Positions 1 to 7,185 of a stretch of DNA of 47,939 nt are shown piece after piece. The stretch comes from a candidate division WWE3 bacterium RIFCSPHIGHO2_02_FULL_38_14. GTDB lineage: Bacteria; Patescibacteriota; WWE3; UBA101185; UBA10185. Under the pieces are notes generated by a model. The model did no database searches. It was not told where the DNA came from and saw only the letters and a program-made list of their open reading frames with translations. The DNA is taken from NCBI GenBank assembly GCA_001772865.1, contig MEVD01000013.1, forward strand, positions 46,727 to 94,665, given 5' to 3'. The stretch's first letter is position 1; each line of letters begins with the position of its first letter. Position numbers and translations under genes: made by a program.

Positions 1-19
1 ATTTATTGAAATTATAAAA

Positions 20-607
20 ATGAATATAAAGGCTATATCATTTTATACATTTACTGGAGTTTTAATTGGAACTGCTTCGTTTTTTATAATCCCGCAAAAA
101 TTTGTGTCTTCAGGGTCTTTATTTGTCACCAGGCAAATAGAAAATAATACAAATGAATATTTCAGCTATGAAGGGTATTACGCACAGCAGACGGCACAAT
201 TTTATACTAATTCATTATCAGGTCTGGTAGAAAGCATCGATGTAAAAAGCGCGACACTGGAAAAAATGAATGTTCCGGTCACAGAATACACGTTAAGGGA
301 GTTGTCCCGAAATTTGAAAGTAAAAAAGGCAGGTCCTCAGATTATCAACATTTCCGTTAATGATTATACTTTTGAAAATGCCGAAGTAAGGTGGAAATCA
401 TTGGTGGATTCGGCCTTAGAATCTATTAAAAAAATAAATGAAAAGAGCGACCCTATGATTAGTGTAACTAAAGTTGCGGAAACGCCTATAACAAAGGAGG
501 AATACAGAAACGTGTTTCTGAATGCATTCCTGGGGGCATCGGTAGGACTTTTCTTCGGTATCTTTATATATTTGTTTAAAAATTATTATTATGAGCAGCG
601 AAATTAA
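20..607 (+). CDS. Wzz-like polysaccharide chain-length/co-polymerase membrane protein
   Basis: This 195-residue protein has one membrane segment near residues 7-25 and a second near 165-188, with a charged, mostly extracytoplasmic domain between them. That topology and the ending (a hydrophobic FLGASVGLFFGIFIYLF-type helix followed by a short basic/tyrosine tail) match Wzz/chain-length-determinant proteins, which set the length of surface polysaccharides. It lacks a cytoplasmic tyrosine-kinase domain. Its last 17 bases overlap the RNase H gene, so the two are probably cotranscribed. The promoter lies at or before the window edge. The family call rests on topology more than on a diagnostic motif. 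Confidence 0.6.
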   Translation: MNIKAISFYTFTGVLIGTASFFIIPQKFVSSGSLFVTRQIENNTNEYFSYEGYYAQQTAQFYTNSLSGLVESIDVKSATLEKMNVPVTEYTLRELSRNLKVKKAGPQIINISVNDYTFENAEVRWKSLVDSALESIKKINEKSDPMISVTKVAETPITKEEYRNVFLNAFLGASVGLFFGIFIYLFKNYYYEQRN

Positions 608-1013
608 AAAAGCCATACTATTCACAGATGGCGGGGCCAGAGGAAATCCCGGACCGGGAGCTATAGCCGCGGTATTAAAAGACTACAAGAACAAATTAAT
701 AAAAAAAGACGGCAGATATGTAGGAACATCAACTAATAACGAGGCTGAATATCAGGCTCTTATACTTGGAATGGAATTAGCAGCTGCGGAAAATATTAAA
801 AGTCTTATCTGCAAAATGGACAGCGAACTGGTTGTAAACCAATTAAATGGATTATACAAGGTGAAAGCCGCCGGAATCATGGGCTTTGTTAAAAAAGTCA
901 GAGAAATGGAAAAAGATTTTGATGAATTAATTTACAAGCACATCCCGAGAGCAGAAAACCATGAAGCTGATTCACTTGTGAATGAAATACTGGATTCATC
1001 ACTTTCAAAGTGA
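591..1013 (+). CDS. rnhA: Ribonuclease HI family protein
   Basis: RNase H cleaves the RNA strand of RNA-DNA hybrids, for example R-loops and lagging-strand primers. The 140-residue protein has the full acidic active site expected of type 1 RNase H: D13 in TDGGARGNPGPG, E53 in NNEAEY, D77 in CKMDSEL and D127 in ENHEADSL. The length is that of the short, stand-alone bacterial form, and the NNEAEYQAL signature places it with the RNase HI/RnhA-like branch rather than RnhB. It overlaps the upstream Wzz-like gene and is followed 3 nt later by a nucleotidyltransferase gene, so the three are probably translated from one transcript. Confidence 0.9.
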   Translation: MSSEIKKAILFTDGGARGNPGPGAIAAVLKDYKNKLIKKDGRYVGTSTNNEAEYQALILGMELAAAENIKSLICKMDSELVVNQLNGLYKVKAAGIMGFVKKVREMEKDFDELIYKHIPRAENHEADSLVNEILDSSLSK

Positions 1014-1016
1014 CAC

Positions 1017-1937
1017 ATGAAAAAACACTTTATAAACACACCAAAAGACAGACAGACGCAAAGAAAATTCTATTCTGAAGTTGAAAAAGCTATAAAAAGA
1101 ACTTTGGCTTACAGAAGCATTTTCAACTACCCTCTCAATTATTACCAGCTCAGCACATATTTAATCACCGGTAAAAAAATAGGAAATAAAGCTTTAAGAA
1201 AAGGTCTTAAAAAACTTGAAAAAAAAGGCCATATAAAATTTGAAAATAACCTCTATTCACTAAGCGGAGTTAAAAACGTTAATTGGGAAGAAAGAAAAAA
1301 TTCCAGCATCAGTTTAATAAACGTTCACAAATATATATTTGACTCATTAAAAAAAGTCCCGTGGATAAAATTTATCGGAGTAACAGGCGCCACAGCGGCT
1401 TTTAACGCGCATGACAACGACGATATAGATGTTTTCATAATTTCGCAGAAAAACAGGCTTTGGATTACCAGACTGTTTGTAACCATGATACTAAAATCAC
1501 TAAATAAATACAGAACCGACAAAAATCCTATTCAGAAAATCTGCCCTAATATTTTTATTGACGAAAACAAAATGGAATGGGATAAAGACAAAAGGAGTTT
1601 GTATGTCGCCCACGAAATATTGATGATGCACCCTGTTTGTGATAAACAAGAAACCTATTTCAGATTTGTCAAAAACAACAGCTGGATATTTGACCACTTG
1701 TCCAACTGCAGAATGGATATAAGCAATATAAATATTGAGTTGGGAAATTCAAATTCCGGTTTTTTAGTTAATATAATTGAAAAGATACTAATGAATGTTC
1801 AGCTTATGTACATGAGACGAAAAATCACCGAGGAAATAGCCACAAAAAATATAATTCATTTCAATAAAAACGACTGGTCTTACAAAGTTCTTAAAGATTA
1901 TTCTAATATTTTGAAAAAGTTCAACTTTGAAATTTAA
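1017..1937 (+). CDS. Nucleotidyltransferase-fold protein of unknown substrate
   Basis: The N-terminal ~85 residues are basic and look like a winged-helix segment. The central part, GVTGATAAFNAHDNDDIDVF (residues 121-140), resembles the polymerase-beta-type nucleotidyltransferase motif in which a G[ST] turn precedes a D-x-D metal pair; here the acidic pair would be D136 and D138. The canonical GGS is replaced by VTGAT, so activity is uncertain. The remainder is helical. The gene starts 3 nt after the RNase H stop. CPR genomes often carry such two-domain proteins, but I do not know the substrate. Confidence 0.55.
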   Translation: MKKHFINTPKDRQTQRKFYSEVEKAIKRTLAYRSIFNYPLNYYQLSTYLITGKKIGNKALRKGLKKLEKKGHIKFENNLYSLSGVKNVNWEERKNSSISLINVHKYIFDSLKKVPWIKFIGVTGATAAFNAHDNDDIDVFIISQKNRLWITRLFVTMILKSLNKYRTDKNPIQKICPNIFIDENKMEWDKDKRSLYVAHEILMMHPVCDKQETYFRFVKNNSWIFDHLSNCRMDISNINIELGNSNSGFLVNIIEKILMNVQLMYMRRKITEEIATKNIIHFNKNDWSYKVLKDYSNILKKFNFEI

Positions 1938-1944
1938 AAACCTC

Positions 1945-1974
1945 TTGACAAGTTAGCACTCGTAATCGTATAGT
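1945..1974 (+). promoter_or_regulatory. Sigma-70-type promoter of hsp20
   Basis: A perfect -35 TTGACA (1945-1950) is followed after 18 nt by a TATAGT -10 (1969-1974). This predicts a start of transcription near 1981 and a leader of about 90 nt before the hsp20 start codon. It overlaps a CIRCE operator. Confidence 0.75.
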
Positions 1975-1979
1975 GATAA
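1953..1979 (+). promoter_or_regulatory. CIRCE operator (HrcA binding site) of hsp20
   Basis: TTAGCACTC (1953-1961), a 9-nt spacer, then TAGTGATAA (1971-1979). The left arm matches the CIRCE consensus (TTAGCACTC-N9-GAGTGCTAA) perfectly and the right arm at 7 of 9 positions. It covers the spacer and -10 of the hsp20 promoter, so binding of HrcA would block RNA polymerase. No hrcA gene lies in this window. Confidence 0.85.
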
Positions 1980-1980
1980 C

Positions 1981-2015
1981 GTGTCGGTTATAAATATTTT
2001 ATGATAACCGAACAC
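1981..2015 (+). promoter_or_regulatory. 5'-terminal stem-loop in the hsp20 leader
   Basis: GTGTCGGTTAT (1981-1991) pairs with ATAACCGAACAC (2004-2015) over 11 base pairs with one bulged A, closing a 12-nt AT-rich loop. The stem begins at the position predicted for transcription start. It does not include the Shine-Dalgarno site, so it looks more like a 5'-end stabiliser than a simple ROSE or FourU thermometer. Confidence 0.55.
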
Positions 2016-2072
2016 CTAAAATTAACTATTTAACCGAACTATTTAATATAAGTTGAATAGGAGGTGAGAAAA

Positions 2073-2504
2073 GTGGCATTAGTAAGATGGAGCAAAATGT
2101 TACCTGTTTGGCCTTCCTTTTTTGACGAAGACACATGGCCATCCATGACAAATTGGCCTGAACTTTCTTCTTCTTCAGGATTAGATATATATGAAACAGA
2201 TAATGATGTGGTGGTAAAAGCCTCAGTTCCGGGAATTCCCGAAGAAAAAGTTAATGTTACCGTTGAGGGTAACGTATTAACAATTAAAGGAGAACACCAG
2301 GAAACCGAAGAGGAAAAGAAAGAAAAGAAAGTAGTATATAAAAGCACAAGGCAGACTTCATTCAACTTTTCAACCAGCCTGCCGCGAATGGTGGATGGCT
2401 CAAAAGCCAAGGCTGAAGTAGAAAACGGAGTAGTAATGGTTACAATTCCCAAAGTTGAAGAGGAAAAGCCGAAGAAAATAGAAGTCAGGAAGAAAATTCT
2501 GTGA
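2073..2504 (+). CDS. Small heat-shock protein, Hsp20/alpha-crystallin family
   Basis: An ATP-independent holdase that binds unfolding proteins. The 143-residue protein has an alpha-crystallin domain starting near GLDIYETDNDVVVKASVPGI, the GNVLTIKGEH strand, and the family-typical A-E-V-E-N-G-V-V-M-V-T-I-P-K end of the domain. A GTG at 2064 would add three residues, but the sequence AGGAGGTGAG at 2058-2067 is a strong Shine-Dalgarno site that overlaps that codon and sits 5 nt before the GTG at 2073. I therefore place the start at 2073. Expression should be heat-induced through the CIRCE operator upstream. It is a single-gene unit, or shared only with a tiny downstream frame, ended by the terminator at 2597-2622. 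Confidence 0.93.
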   Translation: MALVRWSKMLPVWPSFFDEDTWPSMTNWPELSSSSGLDIYETDNDVVVKASVPGIPEEKVNVTVEGNVLTIKGEHQETEEEKKEKKVVYKSTRQTSFNFSTSLPRMVDGSKAKAEVENGVVMVTIPKVEEEKPKKIEVRKKIL

Positions 2505-2523
2505 TCTGTGAAAGGAGTGTTTT

Positions 2524-2580
2524 ATGGACGAAAATGAGGTAGATTCCGGTGAATTACCGGGACCAATCCTGAATGAATGA
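2524..2580 (+). CDS. Possible 18-residue acidic peptide downstream of hsp20
   Basis: An ATG at 2524 opens an 18-codon frame (MDENEVDSGELPGPILNE). It lies 19 nt after the hsp20 stop and is preceded by a good Shine-Dalgarno site (AAAGGAGTG, ending near 2518). It would be co-induced with hsp20 under CIRCE control and ends before the terminator hairpin. The site is good but the frame is so short that chance is a real alternative. Confidence 0.35.
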   Translation: MDENEVDSGELPGPILNE

Positions 2581-2596
2581 AATATTGTGAGCAAAG

Positions 2597-2622
2597 TGCC
2601 GCTCTAAAAGGGCGGCATTTTT
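2597..2622 (+). terminator. Rho-independent terminator of hsp20
   Basis: TGCCGCTC (2597-2604), loop TAAAA, GGGCGGCA (2610-2617): an 8-bp G+C-rich stem with one G-T pair, followed by TTTTT. It ends the hsp20 transcript. Confidence 0.85.
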
Positions 2623-2689
2623 AATTAAAATTTAAATTCACACCAGTGAAAATATCACAATCCGCGAGTTGTATAAATTTAAATATTTT

Positions 2690-3646
2690 CTAATAAAATA
2701 CCCGATTATAAGCCTTTCGCAGTTCTGACTTTTGGTGCTGATACGCCTGGTCAAACTCTATTCCTTTATTCTTTGAACTGATTCTATCAATAAAACCTTC
2801 TGGATCTTCAGCTATTGATTTTAATCCTCCTAATACTGAATCCAGAAGCGACTCGTAATCAACTTCACCTGATTTAATTTTTATTAGAATATTCGGATCA
2901 TGAGTTAACAACAACAATCTTGATACAAGTGTCACAGCAGGTTTTGGTTGCTTATGAAGTTGATTTTCACGGATACTTTGCACTATTGAATAAAGTCTTT
3001 CAGGTCCGTTTATTTCTTTCTGGGACAAATAAAATACCATAAACATTCCATAAAATTCCGCTAAGTATCCTTCAGCAAACCCGCGATCCAAATTTTTTAA
3101 ATTTTTAAGCACGAAAAGCTCCACTAGAGCCTCTTCGTGGGCGTCACTCAAATCCTGGCATTCTCTAAATTCTGAAGCGGACAGTCTCTCTTCCGGAACT
3201 TCCCTGATATCTATTGGAATTACTTCACCTCCAGTTCTGATATTTAATGCTCTGTGAATCTCTTCATGATTTTTTGTGGCTTTAGTAGATAAATCAAGTC
3301 TGTCAGGATTTTTAATCAAGCTATCAAGATAATCATTAGATTTCTTAATAATTGCCAAAGCAATATCTCTATGTCTGGAACCTTCACCAAACTGCCTTTC
3401 GATTTCACTATTAACTTCAATATTTTGTCGGCACATTTCCGGCGTAGTTGGTCTGACTGCAACAATATGCTTACCCATATGCTCGGCTAATTCTGGAAAA
3501 GAATCTTTAAATTGTTTAATACGCGTTACCTCAGGGGGCTCGTATAATCCTTGACCTTTAAACCTTTCCCCAAATGCATGAGCTCCTAAGTTAATTTCAA
3601 CCGTTTCGGGGATTTTATCTATGTCTTCGGGTTTTATTATATTCAT
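2690..3646 (-). CDS. Unknown protein with an HEXXH motif (possible metalloprotease)
   Basis: I do not recognise a family for this 318-residue, largely helical soluble protein. It contains NHEEIHRAL with H127-E-E-I-H131, a textbook zinc-metallopeptidase HEXXH, followed about 40 residues later by an acidic helix (DAHEEALVELFVL, residues 168-180) that could provide the third ligand. No signal peptide or membrane segment is visible, so it would act in the cytoplasm. A TACAAT -10 hexamer lies 6 nt before the ATG, so the mRNA is probably leaderless. An HEXXH can occur by chance in a helical protein. Confidence 0.6.
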   Translation of the reverse strand: MNIIKPEDIDKIPETVEINLGAHAFGERFKGQGLYEPPEVTRIKQFKDSFPELAEHMGKHIVAVRPTTPEMCRQNIEVNSEIERQFGEGSRHRDIALAIIKKSNDYLDSLIKNPDRLDLSTKATKNHEEIHRALNIRTGGEVIPIDIREVPEERLSASEFRECQDLSDAHEEALVELFVLKNLKNLDRGFAEGYLAEFYGMFMVFYLSQKEINGPERLYSIVQSIRENQLHKQPKPAVTLVSRLLLLTHDPNILIKIKSGEVDYESLLDSVLGGLKSIAEDPEGFIDRISSKNKGIEFDQAYQHQKSELRKAYNRVFY

Positions 3647-3652
3647 TAGGTA

Positions 3653-3658
3653 ATTGTA
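3653..3658 (-). promoter_or_regulatory. -10 element (TACAAT) of a leaderless transcript
   Basis: On the minus strand, TACAAT ends 6 nt before the ATG at 3646, so transcription should begin at or next to the start codon of the HEXXH gene. No Shine-Dalgarno site is present. Confidence 0.5.
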
Positions 3659-3704
3659 GTTACAAAAAATCGGGAATACAAGAAATGAATAAATTTTTTG
3701 TTGC

Positions 3705-3794
3705 AGGAAGCAGCCTACGTATTATGCACCGGAAGTGCAATTGCGCAAGCCGTAGAGCACACATTGCCGGGGAGTAACAATGTGCGAGCTTCCC
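3705..3794 (-). ncRNA. Structured element downstream of TPR-like gene, copy 1
   Basis: Read on the minus strand, this 90-nt segment is closed by GGGAAGC (3788-3794) pairing with GCTTCC and a G-T pair (3705-3711). Inside is a 9-bp stem CGCACATTG/CAATGTGTG (3778-3786 with 3758-3766) and a second arm closed by CTACG/CGTAG (3751-3755 with 3715-3719) that contains a TGCAC/GTGCA hairpin. The plus-strand block CCGTAGAGCACACA is identical in copy 2, as is an AAAGTAG (minus) shortly upstream. Arm 1 differs from copy 2 at three positions but stays paired. No T-tract follows, so it is not a classic terminator. It could be an RNA or a DNA recombination site. Confidence 0.6.
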
Positions 3795-3828
3795 ATAGAA
3801 CCCTACTTTGAATGTTTAGAGAGCGGAG

Positions 3829-4497
3829 TTAGTGGCTAGCAGGTATTGATTTGTGACGCATGAGCCTCGCCCGAGCACGGAGATAATGTACCAAGAGATA
3901 GACTGGAGATAAGACTCCGTACATCTCCTGGTGGGAGTTGACAATCCCACGGCGCCAGGCTCGTTTAGCGAACACATTGGGGTCAAGAACACCTATCTGC
4001 AGGTAATCATTGAGTTCGCGTCTGACCCACTGCACAGGCACGCTTCGGGGTAGTTCACCTATCAGATGCCGACGGATTTGAGCCAATGCCACTAGATGTG
4101 TGAACCACACTAAGTCGCGTCGCTGCATTTCCGCCGCATGACCCATGGCATCAAGCCCGATCCTAAGGGCTTCGTTCATAAAGCCCATATCTAATCTCAT
4201 TCGGGCGATGTGGCGCATCACTTCGATCGTGCGATCTCTATTCCGCGACTCGCGAGCAAGCGAAAGTGAAATCTCAAAAGCCTGTTCGGCACGCCTGGCT
4301 AACTCAGCTACGAGATCTGTTTTTGCTCCAGGTCTCATCTGCCAATACGTGAGACCGATATGCGCCCACGCCATGGCACGATCTGAACGATTAGTTGCCA
4401 TGTCCCTCGCTAACTCAAAAAGGTCCAGCGCCTGCTCCCGCTTGCCCTCTTCTCGGAACTGTTCTCCCCATTGGATACATACATTGAAGGTACTCAA
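3829..4497 (-). CDS. TPR-like helical repeat protein, paralogue 1
   Basis: The 222-residue, arginine-rich, all-helical protein is read from a TTG start at 4497 with a strong Shine-Dalgarno site (GGGAGGTG). Residues ~1-120 look like tetratricopeptide-type helix pairs (REQALDLFELARDMA, AWAHIGLTYW). The C-terminal part carries NSHQEMY followed by a hydrophobic then basic helix. It is clearly homologous to the gene at 4684-5316; both share (N/K)SHQEMY, AWA.IGLTY and a basic end. Sampled stretches are about 55% G+C against about 27% in a neighbouring gene, suggesting acquisition. It has its own promoter and is followed by structured element copy 1. The function is unknown; protein or peptide binding is the usual role of TPRs. 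Confidence 0.8.
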   Translation of the reverse strand: MSTFNVCIQWGEQFREEGKREQALDLFELARDMATNRSDRAMAWAHIGLTYWQMRPGAKTDLVAELARRAEQAFEISLSLARESRNRDRTIEVMRHIARMRLDMGFMNEALRIGLDAMGHAAEMQRRDLVWFTHLVALAQIRRHLIGELPRSVPVQWVRRELNDYLQIGVLDPNVFAKRAWRRGIVNSHQEMYGVLSPVYLLVHYLRARARLMRHKSIPASH

Positions 4498-4530
4498 CTT
4501 ACACCTCCCTCATTCTTTGGTCTTAACCGC

Positions 4531-4538
4531 AGTATACA
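4531..4538 (-). promoter_or_regulatory. Promoter -10 of TPR-like paralogue 1 (shared block)
   Basis: A TATACT hexamer lies at 4531-4536 (minus), preceded by TG. It is part of an 18-bp block (4521-4538) that is identical to 5340-5357 in front of paralogue 2 and lies the same distance (about 33 nt) from the start codon. The -35 region is only T-rich. Confidence 0.6.
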
Positions 4539-4584
4539 CATTTAAAAGATAATAATAAATATTGGATTAAAAATATCTTGGGTC

Positions 4585-4660
4585 GGGAAGCAGCCAATGC
4601 GCGTTGCATGCATGGACCGTAGAGCACACACTGCTATGGGCAACAATATGTGAGCTTCCC
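4585..4660 (-). ncRNA. Structured element downstream of TPR-like gene, copy 2
   Basis: On the minus strand, a perfect 7-bp closing stem GGGAAGC/GCTTCCC (4654-4660 with 4585-4591) encloses the 9-bp stem CACATATTG/CAGTGTGTG (4644-4652 with 4625-4633) and a shorter second arm (CCATGC...GCATTGG). Relative to copy 1, arm 1 changes G-U to A-U, C-G to U-G and U-A to U-G, so pairing is kept. The second arm is shorter (76 nt total against 90). The AAAGTAG motif shared with copy 1 lies at 4669-4675. Confidence 0.6.
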
Positions 4661-4683
4661 AAAATCCTCTACTTTTACTGTTA

Positions 4684-5316
4684 TCAAGGAATTGTCACAT
4701 GACGCTTCACTTGTTTTCGAACTCGATGGAAGTTGACCAGAAAAGCGAATGGCACAAGCAGTCTTCTATACATCTCCTGATGGGATTTATAAATCCCTGT
4801 TCTCCAAGTCCGCAAGGAGACTTCATCCGCTTTCGTTTCCATCAGGAGATATTCCACAATCTCCCGATAAAGCCAATAAAAGGCTTCAAATCTGTCGAGC
4901 TTCCCAGCCTTGTGTAGCCGAATTTGTGCACGCGTCACCACGTGTACAAACGCGGGTATATCCAACCTACCCATTTTCTCGGCTACCCCCAACACAATCA
5001 GACCCTTCCTGCTGGCAGTTTCCGCATCTCCCTTCTCAAGCCACATTAGGGCTTCATTCCTATCAGCCTCCAAGATCCTGTTTTGATCTCCAGAAGCTTT
5101 GGCATTGGAATAGGACAATGCGAATGCATCATCAGCCTTTAAACTCTCTCGCAATCCCAGATAAGTTAGACCTATCCTCGCCCAAGCCAACGACTTTTCT
5201 GCTTGGTTTTGTGCGAGATCTCGAGCACGCTCAAACGATGCCAGAGCATGCTCTAGCAGCCCACTTACCATGAACCTCTCTCCATTTCGAATGGAGATCA
5301 AAAAACTTCCGTTCAT
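4684..5316 (-). CDS. TPR-like helical repeat protein, paralogue 2
   Basis: A homologue of the gene at 3829-4497, with the same layout: TPR-like helices (EHALASFERARDLAQ, LAWARIGLTYLG), then KSHQEMY and a basic tail ending KRHVTIP. The open frame extends upstream to 5394, but the ATG at 5316 has a good Shine-Dalgarno site (GAAAGGAG) and lies the same distance from the conserved TATACT block as in paralogue 1; the upstream extension would run through the groEL terminator. I therefore use 5316 (210 residues). One sampled stretch is ~57% G+C and another 45%, well above the surroundings. Element copy 2 follows its stop. No enzymatic motif is visible. Confidence 0.8.
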   Translation of the reverse strand: MNGSFLISIRNGERFMVSGLLEHALASFERARDLAQNQAEKSLAWARIGLTYLGLRESLKADDAFALSYSNAKASGDQNRILEADRNEALMWLEKGDAETASRKGLIVLGVAEKMGRLDIPAFVHVVTRAQIRLHKAGKLDRFEAFYWLYREIVEYLLMETKADEVSLRTWRTGIYKSHQEMYRRLLVPFAFLVNFHRVRKQVKRHVTIP

Positions 5317-5349
5317 TGTAGTTCTCCTTTCACCAGTTCTCTTAACCGC

Positions 5350-5357
5350 AGTATACA
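5350..5357 (-). promoter_or_regulatory. Promoter -10 of TPR-like paralogue 2 (shared block)
   Basis: TATACT at 5350-5355 (minus) with a preceding TG, inside the 18-bp block 5340-5357 that is identical to 4521-4538. It lies immediately downstream of the groEL terminator T-tract, so this cassette is independently transcribed. Confidence 0.6.
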
Positions 5358-5376
5358 TAATCAAAAGAAAATAAAA

Positions 5377-5401
5377 AACCCCTGTATTTTTCACAGGGGT
5401 T
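5377..5401 (-). terminator. Rho-independent terminator of groES-groEL
   Basis: AACCCCTGT/ACAGGGGTT form a perfect 9-bp stem around a 7-nt loop. On the minus strand it is followed by TTTTTTATTTTC. It lies about 90 nt after the groEL stop and separates the chaperonin operon from the TPR cassettes. Confidence 0.88.
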
Positions 5402-5491
5402 AAAAAATTTCACACTATAACAAATAATTTTTATTTTATTTCGTTAATAATCAGACCTATACAATTAAAATCCAAACCACTCAGTTCGGTA

Positions 5492-7162
5492 TTACATCAT
5501 ATCGTCCATACCGCCCATTCCACCCATGCCTCCCATACCACCCATTCCCGGACCGTTCATGTTTTTATCTTCTTTCTTGGGAGCGTCTGTTACCAAGCAT
5601 TCTGTGGTCAAGATCATTGTGGCAACGCTTACGGCATTTTGCAAAGCGCTTCTGGTAACTTTGGCAGGGTCAATCAATCCTTCTTTAACCATATCTACAT
5701 ATTTCATGGTTAAAACGTTCAACCCTAAATTCGGATTTTTTTCCTCTTTTGATCTTCTTTCGATTTCTCCCAAAGCCTTTCCGGCATCTTCGCCTGCGTT
5801 GGTTATTATCATTCTTGCCGGACCTTCAAGTGATTCGTATAATATCTTTACTCCGGTGGCTTCATCTCCTTCAAGAGTCAAGTTGTTCAATACTTCCCTG
5901 GCTCTCAAAAATGCAACTCCGCCCCCCGCAACAATTCCTTCTTCAACAGCAGCTTTGGTGGCATTTACTGCATCCTCAACCCTCATTTTCTTTTCTTTTA
6001 ATTCTGTTTCAGAAGCGGCCCCTACGCTTATTACCGCAACTCCGCCGCTCAGCTTTGCAAGTCTTTCCTGCAGTTTTTCTTTATCATAATCGGAAGTAGT
6101 TTGCTCGATTTGTTTTTCGATTTGTGAAATTCTCTTTTTAATATCTTCCTGGTCGCCTTTTCCTCCTACGATTGTTGTATTGTCCTTATCTGAAATTACT
6201 CTTTCTGCTCTACCTAAGTCCTCAACTGTGGCTGATTCAAGTTTTCTGCCCATTTCTTCGCTAAGTAAAGTTGCACCGGTTAAAACCGCTATATCTTCCA
6301 GCATCGATTTTCTTCTGTCCCCAAATCCAGGAGCCTTTACTGCGAGCGCGTTAAATGTGCCTCTCAGTTTATTTACAACAAGTGTTGCCAATGCTTCACC
6401 GTCCACATCTTCGGCAATCAGCACCAAGTTCTTTGAAACCTTCACAAAATTTTCAAGCAAGGGAAGCAAGTCCTGCAGACTCGAAATCTTTGAATCGGTA
6501 ACCAGTATATAAGGATCTTCAATTACAGCTTCCATTTTTTCCGGATTCGTTACAAAGTAAGCTGAAGCGTAGCCTTTATCAAACATCATTCCTTCTTTAT
6601 ATTCGAGTTCTAAGTCAAAACCCTTTGATTCATCTACTGTTATTACCCCCGTATTTCCTACTTTTTCCATTGCTTCGGCAATTAAATTGCCAATTTCTTC
6701 ACTTTGGGCAGAGTTAATAGCAACCTGAGCCTTTTCTTCTTTATTAGAAATAGGCTTAGCAAGTTTTTTGACTTCCTCCACAACCAAGTTAGTGGCTTTT
6801 TCCAAACCTTTTCTCAAAATCATCGAATTCGCCCCCGCGGAAACATTTTTCAATCCTTCATCAACCAAAGCCTGCGCTAAAACTGTAGCTGTTGTTGTGC
6901 CGTCTCCTGCAACATCGTTTGTTTTTGAGGCGGCCTCTCTAACTAATTGAGCACCCATATTTTCGTACTTATCTTCCAGTTCGACTTCTTTAGCAACGGT
7001 AACACCGTCATGCACTACCTGAGGGGCTCCGTAAGATTTATCTATTCCTACGTTTCCTCCCTTTGGTCCTAAAGTAACTACAACTGCTCTGGCAAGCTTG
7101 TCAACTCCTGACTTGAGTTTTGCTCTCGCCTGATCTCCATAAATAATCATTTTTGCTGACAT
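5492..7162 (-). CDS. groEL: Chaperonin GroEL (Hsp60)
   Basis: ATP-driven protein-folding cage that works with GroES in the cytoplasm. The 556-residue length is normal. LGPKGGNV (31-38), DGVTVAKE (52-59) and GDGTTT with D87 (86-91) form the nucleotide pocket. [14 protein letters not shown] lies in the C-terminal equatorial domain, and the protein ends in the usual GGM repeat tail ([16 protein letters not shown]). A strong AAGGAGGA Shine-Dalgarno site precedes the ATG. It follows groES by 23 nt and ends at the terminator 5377-5401. Confidence 0.98.
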   Translation of the reverse strand: MSAKMIIYGDQARAKLKSGVDKLARAVVVTLGPKGGNVGIDKSYGAPQVVHDGVTVAKEVELEDKYENMGAQLVREAASKTNDVAGDGTTTATVLAQALVDEGLKNVSAGANSMILRKGLEKATNLVVEEVKKLAKPISNKEEKAQVAINSAQSEEIGNLIAEAMEKVGNTGVITVDESKGFDLELEYKEGMMFDKGYASAYFVTNPEKMEAVIEDPYILVTDSKISSLQDLLPLLENFVKVSKNLVLIAEDVDGEALATLVVNKLRGTFNALAVKAPGFGDRRKSMLEDIAVLTGATLLSEEMGRKLESATVEDLGRAERVISDKDNTTIVGGKGDQEDIKKRISQIEKQIEQTTSDYDKEKLQERLAKLSGGVAVISVGAASETELKEKKMRVEDAVNATKAAVEEGIVAGGGVAFLRAREVLNNLTLEGDEATGVKILYESLEGPARMIITNAGEDAGKALGEIERRSKEEKNPNLGLNVLTMKYVDMVKEGLIDPAKVTRSALQNAVSVATMILTTECLVTDAPKKEDKNMNGPGMGGMGGMGGMGGMDDMM

Positions 7163-7185
7163 AATTAAATCCTCCTTTGATAAAT

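Noticed and set aside
2039-2452. Open frame opposite hsp20
   Set aside because: It is the complement of a certain hsp20 gene; its low-complexity Ser/Phe composition is that of an antisense shadow.
3705-3794. Copy 1 as a rho-independent terminator
   Set aside because: The stem is branched, and no T-tract follows on the minus strand.
3705-4660. Structured elements as integron attC sites
   Set aside because: The copies follow genes in a cassette-like way but lack the RYYYAAC and GTTRRRY core sites, and no integron integrase is in the window.
4585-4660. Copy 2 as a tRNA (76 nt, 7-bp closing stem)
   Set aside because: There is no T-arm with TTC, no anticodon arm in the right place and no CCA; the resemblance is only length and closing stem.
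5526-6089. Long open frames opposite groEL
   Set aside because: Ser/Pro/Leu-rich shadows of a certain gene, with no ribosome-binding site.
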